From positions 8,184,001-8,248,000 of the forward strand of contig NC_068569.1 in the NCBI RefSeq assembly GCF_025698545.1: a stretch of 64,000 nucleotides of DNA, read 5' to 3'. Origin of the DNA: Gossypium raimondii. Its lineage: Eukaryota; Streptophyta; Magnoliopsida; Malvales; Malvaceae. The translations under genes were made by a program, and so were the position numbers. The notes beneath the pieces are model-generated. The model did no database searches and was not told the origin of the DNA. It worked only from the letters and a program-made list of their open reading frames with translations. Below, piece by piece: positions 49,673 to 62,542 of the stretch; within the stretch, counting starts at the first letter, position 1, and each line of letters starts with the position of its first letter.

Positions 49673-50832
49673 GATTGATCTTTCAAGATGGATGCCTTGT
49701 GAAAGAAATACTAAGACAATTCAAGTACAAGTGATCAAACAGGTTTTAGTAATTCCTCCACTTGTTTCGTCTCCAAACGGCCGTATTCTGAAAAAGAAGG
49801 TTCCATAGCGTTGAAGAGTGTAGAGCTGGTTTTCCAAACTCATCCAAATAGAAAGTACAAACCCTAACACTCAGCCTTGGTGGAAATGTATTTTTCTATA
49901 TACACAGTGGACCCATATCTTATTCTCTGGATGATTATGACCCATATATGCATGTCATGTCATGCATATCCATGGATGCGGTCATGACCGAGAGTAGTAC
50001 TAGGCTACTAGCTAGATGAAATTATATGGGGGTAAAGAAAAAGTTTTTAAAATCAGGCAAACAAGAAGAAAAATATTCATGAAGTAATTATATAGTAACT
50101 AGTAAATGCAAGATAAGCTACATATATTTTTGCTTTATTTTTACAATTCCTTGATGAAAGGTAAAGCTTTGTTTTTGTGACAGATTTAGGCACTGTAATT
50201 TGGTGTTTCTTAGCTTTGTAGTAACAGCCCTCTTTTATCTTTAATAAAACCTCTTTACCCAAGCTAAAAGAACCCTGTACAGAGACTAGAAATGGTAAGG
50301 GTGTTAAGGAAGACTGTGCTGTCGATTCTTGCTGTCGGTGGTCACGGATCTGTGTTTGTCCCTTACCAATGACCGCTCCTAATAAGAACAAATTAAGTTT
50401 GTATTTTTTTATATTTTTGTCTTCTCCAGAGATTCTTTAGTCTTTCCTAGAAGATAATAATTTGTAGTATATGATATATGATGGTTTTCGCTCTACATTG
50501 GACTCAATGCTTTTCAATGTTCTTATCAATTGTATTGGAGGACATCACAGCTTCCATGATCGCTCTTCTATGACCACCACGAAACTTTTGATGGTTTTTA
50601 TGTGACGATTCTGTTTCTCTTTTTTCTTTTTAACTTCTTCCATGAAGAATTCTGATTTTTGAGGAGATTCTTCTTCAAAAGTTTTCACATGGCATAATGG
50701 CCAACAGATACCGGAGGAGACAAGATAACCAACTGGAAGCTGACTATGATTCGATGAGCAACTATACTAAAAATATATATATATATAAATGAAATTGCAT
50801 AAAGTTATGCAAAAAAATATTATTGCAAATGA

Positions 50833-50863
<31 letters not shown>

Positions 50864-51983
50864 CCATAGATAAGAAATGAAAGATATTTTGCTTGGATTA
50901 AAAAAAAATTCCAGAAAACGTTCAAAGTTGAGAGGGTCTGTTTTTAGGGGGTGGGGAGACAAATGGAGGTCTCCAGACCTGCATGTGAAGATCAAAAAAG
51001 GACAAGCCAGAAATCATAGTTTGATGTGCTTATTGAGATTGAGAAGCTTAGATCAGCGGAACTGTAGTAAGCAACGGTCAGCTCCTACTGATCTCTCCCC
51101 TTATTTTAATCCATGGGGCATGGCAGGCAGGATGTCAGCTACAGTACACATAATATACTACATGGGAATACATAACTCTTTTTATGTGGATCAAACCAAT
51201 TTCATGGGATGAGTGTGTTTGTCTTTTCTCTACCCATCACCTTCCCATGCATGCAACCATGACCATGATTAATGCACAAATTATTTGCTGGACCCAGCCT
51301 AAAATGCTTTAAATACCCAGCTCAAGTTTTTTTGCTTTGTAAATCCTGTCCAACGGGTAGCATGCAAAGACCCAAAATCCATTTATGTGAGGGGGGAGTC
51401 AAAATCAGCCTAACAAGTGACCCAAAAAAATCAGGCTAGAAGAGATAAAAAAGCGAAAAGGACTATTGGCCTCTAATCCAAACCTAGAGGCAAATCCATA
51501 AAAATTGAAAATTGAAGTGATGATTACAAAATTCGCTGATAAGTCGATGTTCGGAGTTGGGACACGTCTCCCGCTGTAAACACTAAAAAATTCGACCAAA
51601 GTCACTTCCTTTGTAGCGTTCTGCCCTTCTCTGCTGGAGTTGGTGAGTCGAGTTGCGGCCTTGAAAAAGAAAAACACTATTGCCCTTTTCATACACCAAC
51701 ACCACCCAATCCCCACACCTCTTCTCTTCATCGCAATTTATTTCCCCCTTCAATTGAGCTCCACACCGTCTTTTCCCCTTTCATGGATTCCTCTTTGGTT
51801 TTCGTTTTCCCTTCAGCTTCTCCGTCTGTAACTACCCTGGGTTTCTGCATGGATGCCGAGAAAGCGTAGGAAAATATAAGAAAAGAGGAATCTTTTGGCT
51901 CCGGCAGTTTGAAAAGTTTTGTGTCTCTACCACTTTCTTCAATTCAATTATCTACGCAACCTGACGCTTCGCATACCCCACCG
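49673..51983. other. divergent promoter region between GARP and PPR genes
   Basis: The two flanking genes are divergent, so this 2.3 kb holds both promoters. An AT microsatellite lies at 50836-50863. Open frames at 50077-50391 and 51405-51731 have no recognisable domain and are left out. A CT-rich stretch from 51690 is the likely 5' UTR of the PPR gene. Confidence 0.55.
50836..50863. repeat. AT microsatellite
   Basis: A perfect (AT)14 tract. Another short AT run lies at 50772-50790. Confidence 0.9.
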
Positions 51984-54009
51984 ATGGCTTTTGCTCGTGG
52001 GTTCACCTCGTTGACTGAATTATCTCTACCTTTTCATCGGCACCGTTTTCTGCCTCCTCAGTTTTATCAAACTTTCTTTTCTAAACATAGTCTTGGAAGA
52101 ATTTCAACTAGGATCTGTAACCACCAAAACCCGAACTTTGTTCTTAGAAAAAGAAAACCAAAATTTAGGAATTTCACGTCGGTGGAGTTGGACCAATATG
52201 TAACGAGTGATGATGAAGATGAAATGAGTGAAGGCTTCTTTGAGGCAATTGAAGAATTAGAGAGGATGACAAGGGAGCCCTCTGATATTCTTGAAGAAAT
52301 GAATGATAAGTTGTCGTCGAGAGAGTTGCAGTTAGTTCTAGTTTACTTTTCTCAAGAAGGGAGAGATTCTTGGTGTGCACTTGAAGTATTTGAGTGGCTC
52401 AAAAAGGAGAATAAGGTTGATAATGAAACAATGGAACTCATGGTTTCAATTATGTGCAGTTGGGTCAAGAAGCTGATTGAAGGAGAGGGTGATGTGGATG
52501 ATGTGGTTGATCTCCTTGTGGACATGGACTGCGTGGGGTTGAAACCGGGTTTTAGTATGATTGAGAAGGTGATTTCGATGTACTGGGAGATGGATAAAAG
52601 GGAGGGGGCTGTTGTGTTTGTGGAGGAAGTTTTGAAACGGGGAATTTCATATGAAGATGATGATGGTGAAGGACAGAAGGGAGGGCCGGCTGGTTATCTT
52701 GCTTGGAAGATGATGGTATGCTATCTTAAGCTTTGATTATTAGTATATAGTTATACTAGTTTGTAAGTTAGAGATTGAATTTGCTGTTCCTTTAGTGTAA
52801 TAGGCAAATGATTGAATCAAATTTGCTTGTTATTTGCTGATTGAATTGTTTTTCTTCGTTGCTACTATTGTTGTTAGCTTGTTTATTTTCCCTTCTTATT
52901 CTTGTAAATAATGGTCACGGCTGTTTATGCTTAACCATTTGTTAGTATTTCTAGTTCTTGTTGGTTGCCTGTATGTATGGTTTACAATCGGGTTGGAAAG
53001 CAAAACTATACTTTAACCACCATGTTCTTTGGTCGGGGCATTATTCTTTTTGTGTGCTGAAACCATACAGCTGAATGTTGTGGTTTCTTAATTGGGCACC
53101 ATCGTTCTTCATTTTACCCTGCACTGAAAGAAAATTCTTAATTTCTCACAGTTTTTTGCTATTCCATATGTATCTCTTACTGTAGGATTTTTTTTGGATT
53201 CTATGTCAATAATCAATTTACCTCTGTTCTGCCAGGTTGAGGGTAACTACGTGGATGCCATCAAATTGGTGATCAACCTTAGAGAATCTGGGTTAAAGCC
53301 TGAGGTTTACAGCTACCTCATTGCAATGACAGCAATAGTCAAAGAGCTTAATGAATTCGCAAAAGCCCTGCGGAAGTTGAAGGGTTTTGCAAGGTCTGGC
53401 TTGGTTGCTGAACTTGATGTGGAAAATATAGAGCTTATAGAAAAGTATCAATCTGATCTTCTTGCTGATGGAATAAAATTGTCTAATTGGGCAATTCAAG
53501 AAGGAAGTTCTTCAATTAATGGGTTGATTCATGAGAGGCTTCTTGCTATGTATATTTGCGCCGGTCGTGGACTTGAAGCCGAAAGACAGCTGTGGGAAAT
53601 GAAGCTTGTTGGTAAAGAAGCTGATGGGGACCTTTATGACATTGTTTTAGCTATCTGCGCTTCCCAAAAGGAGACTAGCGCGATATCGCGGTTGCTTACT
53701 AGAATGGAAGTTTCAAGCTCTCCACGTAGGAGGAAAATTTTATCCTGGTTATTAAGAGGTTATATTAAAGGAGGGCACATTGGCGATGCTGCAGAAACAT
53801 TGGTTAAAATGCTTGATTTGGGTTTATATCCAGAGTATTTAGACAGGGTAGCTGTTCTGCAGGAACTGAGGAAAAGGATCCACCTGCCTGGAAACATTGT
53901 AACTTATATTAATCTCAGCAAACGACTATATGATGCGAGTTTGATTGGACCTTGCCTTCTATATCTGTATATAAAGAAATATAAGCTTTGGGTCATAAGA
54001 ATGCTTTGA
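51984..54009 (+). CDS. plastid PPR-like protein (At2g30100-like)
   Basis: Two exons, 51984-52715 and 53236-54009, join in phase 0 and give 501 residues. The ATG at 51984 is chosen because no upstream in-frame ATG is evident. The first 45 residues or so are rich in serine, phenylalanine and arginine and lack acidic residues, as in a chloroplast or mitochondrial transit peptide. Helical repeats follow, with PPR-like pieces such as GRDSWCALEVFEWLKKENK, YVDAIKLVINLRESGLKPEV and GHIGDAAETLVKMLDLGLYP. The repeats are degenerate, as in the small PPR subgroup around At2g30100. PPR proteins bind organelle RNA; the target here is unknown. Organelle targeting is inferred from composition. Confidence 0.78.
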
Positions 54010-55357
54010 AAGCTGAGGAATGGAATTTTTATTATACTTTTGAGTGTCATGTATTTACTGGAAAAGCATAGGAGTTTTATGAACCTGAATTTTAGATAGC
54101 AGTATAAGGGTGCTCAGATATGCAGACCAACTTTGAACACTAGAAATACATGGTGAGCATTTTGTTCTTTGGGTCATTTAAATACTTGTATAGATTGTGC
54201 CTACTGTATGCGTAATGAATTATTTCCTCTTAATGTAAGTAATGAGACCGCCTAGTGCTACAAGTATGTTCTTGTATTAAGCTTCTTCCTTTTATCCCTT
54301 GAATGTACACGTACATATTCGCTATTACATTACCCTACATGTTATTTATCATCAGCTTATGATCTGTTCTGTTGTAGTCTAACCATTTTATCTTTACCTT
54401 AATTCTTTGGTAGTTGTTACAGCTCTTGCTAGAACAAGCTGTGTTTCACGTTAAAACAGCTACGTCCATAGCATTCTAATGGAACTATTTTACCACAACC
54501 ACGCCCTCGGGAGCTTCTCGTTATTTACTTAATAATGCTTTGTTTGGTTATTAAATGTTCTTCTAGTAGAGATTACTGCTGTGGCGTGAAATTTGCCGTC
54601 AGCTAAGCTCCAACTTAAGCGATGCAATAAGTGGGGTTGTTCAGGATTATTGACAGTGTGGCTCACCTACATGAATATGTTACTCTTTCTATCTTTGGCC
54701 TATGAGATCCTTTTTTTTTACCGTACGAGCAGTTCTGGAATCTAGAGTTGTGGATTTACTAATTTTTGTCTTCGGAAGATTAGACTGAATCAACCAGACA
54801 ACTGGTTGGCGGGTGTTAGCCAGAGACAGCGATGACTGAAATTACAGTAAAACATTGAACTGGTAACATCATCGTGTGGCTTCACTTTGGAATTTATCAA
54901 CCATGTTGCTAAGAGGGGAGGTTTGGTTTCAGGCTTTCCTCTACAGAACTTAACAAGTTCTATGCCAAGGTTCCTATAACATCTTAATTTAACAGTTCAG
55001 GATTGATGCAGATATCTCAGATTGGGAATACAGGAGACAGAGGGTAGAGAGGTAGAGAATCAACCTTTATTCATCTCCCAAGTTGCTACTGGAAATTATA
55101 CAACCCACTTTAGCATATGAATGAACCAATGAGGAAAACGAAAGAACAAAAAGAATGGGGAAGTAGCAACAAGCCAAGGCTCACTCGCAAGTCTTCATCT
55201 CTCTCAATTATATACAAGGAAAAAAAAAATCATCTCTCTTACCAGGCATTGGGTTAGAGAAACTTGAACCTACCCGAAACTCGAACCTACCCGAAACTCC
55301 ACTGCTTCGAAGCCCAACAACTAAAAGGGAAGGGGAAAAATTAACTTTATTCAGGTT
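54010..55357. other. convergent intergenic region between PPR and RLK genes
   Basis: The PPR gene and the minus-strand receptor kinase end towards each other, so both 3' UTRs lie here. A perfect 17-bp tandem duplication (TCGAACCTACCCGAAAC) lies at about 55265-55299. No gene is seen. Confidence 0.6.
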
Positions 55358-58300
55358 TCAACTTGCTTCTGTCGACAGGATTTCAAGCTCAGCCCACCAA
55401 AGGGGAGATAGTTTTGGCGTTGCTCCCTCAGGTCCCACTGCTGTTATCTCTTTTAAATTAGCTGCGATTTCTCTCATTGTTGGTCTCTCTTTTGGATCAG
55501 GATTAACACAAGTTTTAATCACTTCAAACAATTTCTCCACCTCATCTTCCTGGAAATATTTAAGAGTTAGATCCACCATTTCTTTCAAGGGTTTATCCCT
55601 TTTCAAGTAGTCTGAGGCCCAATCTGCAACACAGCCATTGTCTACTGAATATGGGATCCTACCGGTTATCATTTCAAACAATATTACCCCAAAGCTGTAA
55701 ATGTTGCTTTCTGCATCTGCTGATTGGGATTCTAAGAGCTCCATGGTAGTCAATCCCGCCTTGGCTGCGGTAGCATTACTCAAGAAGCTGAAATCAGATA
55801 TTTTGGCAGCATAGTCTTCAGTCAGATACACAGAGCCAGACTGCAGGTTTCTATGGGCAATAGGAGGAGTTAGCTGATGCATGTGCTCGAGGCAGTATGC
55901 TATTCCCATGGCTATTCTTAGTCGCATTCCCCAGTCCAAGTGCTCGGCTTCTTGTACTGCATGAAATCCAAAATTCAGCATCATCCTGGCCATACCTCAT
56001 TTGGAGCATACTCGTCTTATGATATAGATTTAAGTTAAAAGTACTTACTGTGTAGATGCTCAAAGAGTGTTCCACTAGGAGCATATTCAAAAACCATCAT
56101 CCTTGTGAAAGGCACATTTTCTTCGCAATAGCCTATGAGGTTCACAAAATTCTTGTGGTTCACTTTAGACAAAGCGTCTATCTGAAAGAATGAAAATGAA
56201 TTTGACATTCCGAAATGATCTAAAAGATGTTCAACACTAGAGTGACTAACAATACTGCAGTACCTTGTTTCTAAAGTCTGTTTCTAAATTCTTTGACCAA
56301 TCTTCACGAGATGCAACTGCTGTCGATGTTACGGCTACTTCAACCCCACTTGATAAAGTCCCCTTGTAGACTGTACCGTCAGAAAAGGTACCAATTATAT
56401 TGCTAAAATCCTCACAAGCTGCTTCAAGTTCTGATCGCTTCAGTTTCGGCACACCTGAAATACAGACGTTAATACAAGAGAAATGCAGATCTATAGACTA
56501 TGCTGATAGAGAGATGTTGGAAAACTCCAACCTTGTTTCACCAAAGGAGAAGTCCAATCCAAAATTTTGTACCAAAAGGTGAAAATAGTAGTTTCTTTTT
56601 GCATAAGATTTCAATATAAATTGCTTACAAGAATGCTATGTTGATCTACAGAAAGTTTCAGCAATTTTTACTAGGTCCTCAGACACTTAGAAAGCATGGA
56701 GAGAGATTATAGAAGAAAGAAAAAAGAAATGCATGGAGAGTAGTCTGCTAAAAAGGAAAGATACCTGTGACAAATGCCTTCCGCAGCTGACCACTCAATC
56801 CTGTGGCCCAAGGTTTGACAGTAACCACCTTACTGCTTCGGAAGAGGAATATGCCAAGGAACAAAACCAAAACAAACAAGGATCCCCCAATGCTTGCAAT
56901 CAACATTATAACCATATGATGTTCTGAATCAGACCTCTCATCTTCTATTTGGCTTGGAGTTGAAGCAGGGGAATTGGCTGGGGCACTGTGTGATTGTGGT
57001 GGTTCTGAGATAAATACTGGTGGTTCTGCTGGAAGTGGTAAAGCTGGAGCCGGTGCTACTGCAGGTGAGACTGATGGTGAAGGTGAAGGTGAAGGTGGAG
57101 TAATAAAGTCACTGGAGGGTGATGCTGATGGAGGTAAAAATGGTGCCCCCAAAGGAGATAGAAATGGAGACAATGGTAATGGTGAAGGGGACGTTGAAGG
57201 CAAAGAGACGTGATTATGTGCAAGTGAAGGTGGCACAGACGGCTGGGAACCTCTTTTGTTGGCCTTGTGTGCCTTGGAGGGATCTAGCAACTGCTGCAGC
57301 CGCCTCCAGAGAGCTACATGTCTTGGCTGGGCGATGTTCCTAAGAATGAGAAGATATCATGAAGCAAATGGGTAATAATAAATAAGGAAATGAGAGTTTG
57401 CTTAAACTTGAGAATTGGAGCCATGAAAGATATAAAGAAATACAAAGAATGAGAAGATATCATGAAGCAAATGGGTAATAATAAATAAGGAAATGAGAGT
57501 TTGCTTAAACTTGAGAATTGGAGCCATGAAAGATATAAAGAAATACAAAGAGACAGATCCTATAAGCCTCAAAAACTCTTAGACTTCTTTCTCTGCATAT
57601 AGTTCTTCAAAACTAGAGAATCTTAATGGAGATTGATTGTTTTCATGTACCATGTAAAATGAATTATGGTTAGCTTTGAATAGTTCCACGGATGAAGGGA
57701 TATTTTTATAAATACGCAATTTTTCAGGAAAGCATTCTTTGCCTGGATACCTGTTGTTTTTTACCTTGTAAAAAGAATGAGACAAGTCTAGACAAGACCC
57801 AAGGTAATTTTCTTCCAAAGGTTATTAAAGATGCAATGTCGTTTGAAAATAATTTTCTTGAGTTAGATCTCTAAGCTTCTGAATAGTTGCACTTATTTAG
57901 AACACTAATAACTTGTTTCTCTTACAAAGTTTTAAGATGGATGGTGATGCATCACACGCTTAAAGGAAATGGAAAATTTCATGTCAATGTTTAATTGCTC
58001 ACCGATGAGGAAAATCTCTGCTTTCACAAGACGGTCTAGCAGCTGCATTATTAATTAGCTGGTTCTCATCTACTTCAAATTTAGAAAGCATCTTAACCTC
58101 AGCTGCCAGGCTGCCAAGAAACTCATTGTTGTCGAGTAAGCTGCAAGAAATTGGAGAAATGAGGAGTAAATAAAAGCTCCAATAAATAAAATCTGAATGG
58201 AAACAATCCGAAAAGAGGATCTTACAGTGTTCCCAAGGAAAGGTTATTGCAAAAATCACGTGGAAATGGTCCACTGAAGTTATTGCATCCTAAATCCAAC

Positions 58301-59110
58301 ACCTCCAGCTCCTTCAATTCCCCAACTTCTTTAGGAATGCTTCCAGAGAAAGAATTGTTGCGCAATATACTGCAATAGAAAGTAGAACTAAGAAAATGAG
58401 CGTGATACAGGTGATTTATCCAACTATATATTGATCAACGAGGGAGGCTTACATAGATTTTAAGTACACAAGCTTCCCAACTTCGGGTCCCAGGCTCCCA
58501 ACAAGGCAAAGATCTTTCAAATTTCTGCAAGAAGCATATATCCGAGTTCAGGACAGAAATCATTCATAGTTTACAAATTTCAGTGGTGACAATTATCCAG
58601 AACATTAACAAGGGAGACAAAGAAAGAGCCCTCTCATTTGTGATTATATGACAAATGTGAACCTATTGCTTTCTGGATTTGCAGAGCACAACACTTCGAA
58701 CAAACGAAAACAAAGAGTGAGGAAATGTGAGAGAGAAGAGAATAACTGATTAACTCACAAAATAACTACTTTTCCATGGGAGCACTTCACCCCGAACCAA
58801 GAACACGGATCAATTTCTCCATCATTTTCCTTCCAGTTTGATAAAGCGCCAAAAGGGTCGCTCACCACTCTCTCTCTCAACCTCAGCAGAGCCAGGCCTA
58901 CAAATTAGTATACAGATGAAACTCTGTTTAAGGCTTTAAGAAACTGTGCTTACAGGCAAAGCTCTAGCCATGGGATATATTCTCTATATATAAATATATA
59001 CCTTCACCGTTCAAAGACGAGGAAACGCTCATATTCTGATCAAACAGTGATAAAACCAGCATGAACATCATCCTGAACTTGAGCCTCTTAAACCCCCACT
59101 GTCCGTCCAT
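55358..59110 (-). CDS. LRR receptor-like pseudokinase (MRH1/At2g40270-like)
   Basis: Nine minus-strand exons (59110-59002, 58897-58759, 58524-58453, 58369-58226, 58140-58003, 57339-56765, 56454-56264, 56181-56049, 55956-55358) join in frame and give 699 residues. Exons 3 and 4 are 72 and 144 bases, the classic unit lengths of LRR exons. There is a signal peptide (about 1-28), an LRR N-cap with a CSWFGVKC motif, about four LRRs, a proline/serine-rich juxtamembrane stretch, a membrane span (about 343-367) and a kinase-like domain (about 400-690). The domain lacks key residues: VAVT instead of VAIK (T435), HRN instead of HRD (535-537) and DFS instead of DFG (555-557). This fits the inactive receptor kinases around At2g40270, At3g56050 and MRH1/MDIS2, which act in root-hair growth and pollen-tube guidance. 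Its role here would be as a signalling scaffold. Confidence 0.92.
57342..57547. repeat. exact 103-bp tandem duplication in RLK intron 5
   Basis: 57342-57444 is repeated without visible change at 57445-57547. It lies in the intron directly beside the 3' splice site of exon 6 (AG at 57341-57340, minus strand). The copy further from the exon does not carry the AG, so splicing should still use the single original acceptor. Identity of the copies points to a very recent event. Confidence 0.9.
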
Positions 59111-61488
59111 GTCCAAAAGATTCTTCGAGCTTTTTCTATCAATCTTTGACAGGGAAAAAGGAATATAAGACATAAGATAAGAGGGCTTCTTGGAGTCTGC
59201 TGGCTGCTAGCAAATTTGGACAAGAACAGAAGAAAGCGCGTATACATACATAGCGGTGATCAATTAATAAATTTTATTAAAGCCGGGCAAGTAGTTTTTG
59301 TAAGTTAAAACCGACATCAATTTTTGTTAATTTTCCCCCACGTACATGAAAAGAAAGAAGAGAAGAACAATTTATGGAGATCAAAGTCACGGTTCTAACA
59401 GCGAGAGAGAAAAAAAGAAGAAAGAAAATGGAAGTTTGGAATTCACTGAATTGTCGTCTTGTTGGTGGATTGACTCTCCATGCGTTCTATATTTATAACG
59501 CCGTCCTACGAAACCTTAATCTTCCCATGTGCCATGTGCTTCACACATGCTCAATATTCTTCTTTTTTCCTTTTCTTACTCCTACACCTAAACCTTCTTG
59601 TGGTTTGTTTTATAACTTACAAGTCTCTGAAAGATATTGATACTGAGACAAGAAAAGAATTGACAGCCATAAAATTCAGGAAAGGTTAGAAACCATGATC
59701 TCCTCCTCTGTCTGCGCTGCTGTCTGAAATCTGAACCAACTTCATTCACCCTGATCTTAGGACTGGTGGTACAAAAAGGGCCAACCTTAATGGATCAGTT
59801 TTCATCGTGTCTGTCAGCTGTTGACATGGTCATTTTCATTACAAGCGTAACACCATTTCAAATTTCAATATCCGGCCTGCACAGCACAAACCGTTCGAAC
59901 ATAATATAAAAATCAATAATTCAACCAAAAGTTCCTCAAGTATTGCAAGGTGGTGTGTCACCATATAATATTTATGTATACAATATATTTATACCCCACT
60001 TGTATATATATTGCCAGATAGATCAAATAAAGTAGTCAACTCCCAAGATATTAGATGAAAAAGAGTAGTAAACAGTTAGATATGCACATGTGAAACACTA
60101 ATTTAATGCACCATGATAGGAGTAGTGATTGGAGTGTGGAGAACATGACTTTGAAGCCAAGTTCCAAGGGGCGTGAAGGGGTATTGTCTTCCTAGTATGA
60201 AAGATGAGAGACAGAAAATGATGTTTAAGCTTCTATGAAGATGAAATTTGATTTTTCTGAGGCTAAGTTTTACTTTTGCGATTGTCATTAACGTGCTTTT
60301 CTTCTGATGATGATTGTAACTTTTAATTTGTTTGATAATGATGAGGAGATCATAGATCACAAGCATGCTTCTTACCCTTCGTCTCTACATTTTGTTTGGA
60401 ATTTGAAAAAAAAAAAAAAGCAGCTACTTGGGCTGTAGCAATTTTGTTTCTTTCTATACGGTCAAGTTTGAACCAGAACGTCAACTTAGTATTTGAGCTT
60501 TAAAAATCATTTTACCACTAAACAGCAGTTTAGTTTCGAGTTCGACTATGATAAATGCTAAATGCAGTAAGAAAACCAAATCAGGAAATTGATTTTTTTT
60601 GTTAGGTTTTTTAGCTTTGTTTGTTCTAAGATTTGGAATGTTTCTTTAATACTCTGGTTAGTACTAAAAAGAGGTTTTAAAATGGTTACTTTATGAGATG
60701 TAATTTGGAAATTTAAAGGCAAAATACCCTTTAAGAAGCATTTGGTGCACCACCCACTGTGGAGGACACTTAAACGAGGCAAGAAACTGACATTCCACCG
60801 TACAAAAACTAAGAATGATGTTTTTGTTTATGTTAGGGAGGAGGTGCTGAGGGAGTAGCATACATTTGCAAAGGGCTTGTAGCATGGTCTGAATGGTGGA
60901 CCATAATAACATTAATTACTTAAACTTGAATGCTGCTTCTAGTCCTAGGTGTTGGCTTATGAGTAGAGTCGGAGGCATCATCCTTTTTGTTTACCTTCTA
61001 AAAGAGACCCTGGACCAAAAGAATACCCAACTACCTTTCAAGCTCTGACCCTTCCTGTTTCACGTGAAATTGAATTTGTGATGACAATTTTTTACAGTTT
61101 CCTAATAGGCAAGCATAAATAATTAGCAAAAGACCAAGACGATGGAAGGCCTGACCCAAATTTTAAGCAGATACGAAATGGGCTTTCTTAACACACTTGA
61201 AGTAATTTCCAACATCACAAGTCATGATGATTTTGGTTTGGAGGCAATTCAGCCAGCCATTGGCACTTGCGGGTAAATCTAGTCCATTCGCTCAACTTCC
61301 ATGATTCATTCTGTAAGCATTCAACCCCTTTTCCTCTGGGTATTTATGAACCAAAGCCTTGGACTATTCCTTGGAAAAGTCCATTTGAGGATGTCAGGTC
61401 AGGACTATTCTTTAGCTTTGCCAACTGTATACACTTGTGCATATGGTCTACATGATTTTTCCTTTATATTTTTTTATGGCAAATTGGT
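59111..61488. other. RLK promoter and gene-free DNA
   Basis: The RLK 5' UTR and promoter occupy roughly 59111-59600, with a TATA-like element at 59490-59497. In-frame ATG codons upstream of the chosen start, for example at 59173, are possible but less family-like. Beyond that I see no gene, only scattered short open frames and an A13 tract near 60408. Confidence 0.55.
59490..59497 (-). promoter_or_regulatory. TATA-like element of the RLK gene
   Basis: On the minus strand, TATAAATA lies about 380 bases upstream of the RLK ATG. A long 5' UTR would be needed, so this is a candidate only. Confidence 0.35.
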
Positions 61489-62542
61489 GGTTATTTTATC
61501 CCAATAATACAAAAATATTTACCAAACTAATATATGTTTTACAATACTTACCAAATTAGTATAAATTTTGTTGGAGGAGAGAGAAATCGGTTTGGTCAAA
61601 CCGATTTTGACCTTTTTAATTCAATAAAAATAGATCTTTTATGAATGTGATAGATAGACTGATTGATGGATGTGTCCAATTTTTTCTTTTTTACAAAAGC
61701 TTTTTAATATTTTTATAAAACTATTATTTCTAATATTATAATATTATCTATAAATAACTTATAATTTATAACGTTATGTATTTAAGACAATATAATTTAA
61801 TTCAATAATATTACAAAATTTAAAATTATAAATTTAGAATATTAAATTTACTTAAATAATTAAAAATAAAACATACTTCAATAATATTATGAACGAAAAT
61901 ATCATTATAAATCAATATTTTAAATATTTTAAAATAACTAAAACATGATAAGTAAATATAAACTAACATGAAATAATATTATAAAAGGATGTCATTTTAA
62001 ACAAAAAAAGCATACTTCAATTTATAAAATTATAATATTAAACGTCTATATTTTGTTTATAGTATCTTAATTTAAACAAAAAAAACATATAACAACCGTG
62101 GCTACGATTTACGAGCAATTAATTCATGTAAGTTCGTATTTTCTTATCATGTTTTAGTTATTCAAAATATTTAAGATTTTTATTTATAACGATATCTTTG
62201 TTCATAATATTGTTGTAGCATTTATAACTTACTTAAGTAAATTTAATATTCTAAATTTATAATTTTAAATTTTATAATATTATTGAATTAAATTATATTG
62301 TCTTAAATACATAATGTTATAAATTATAAGTTATTTATAAAAATATTAAAAAGCTATTGGGTGAAAAAGGGAAAAAAAAATTGGACATATCCATCAGTTA
62401 GTCCATCTATCACATTCATCAAAAAATCTATTTTTTTATTGAATTAAAAAAATTCCTCCAACAAAATTGGTATTAATTTGGTAATTATTGAAAAATATAT
62501 ATTAGTTTGATAATTTTTAAAAACTGTTGGGATAAAATAACC
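61489..62542. mobile_element. 1.05-kb palindromic foldback element
   Basis: The ends are perfect 16-base inverted repeats, GGTTATTTTATCCCAA (61489-61504) and its complement (62527-62542). The arms pair for most of 61489-61960 against 62140-62542, including GTGATAGATAGACTGA with TCAGTTAGTCCATCTATCAC and long AT blocks such as TAAATTTAGAATATTAAATTT. A spacer of about 180 bases separates them. ATTGGT flanks both sides (61483-61488 and 62546-62551), with three extra bases on the right, so the target duplication is uncertain. There is no coding content. It is best read as a large MITE or foldback DNA transposon. Confidence 0.75.

Noticed and set aside
56974-57213. Glycine-rich open frame opposite RLK exon 6
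   Set aside because: It is the complement of the proline/serine-rich juxtamembrane coding sequence.
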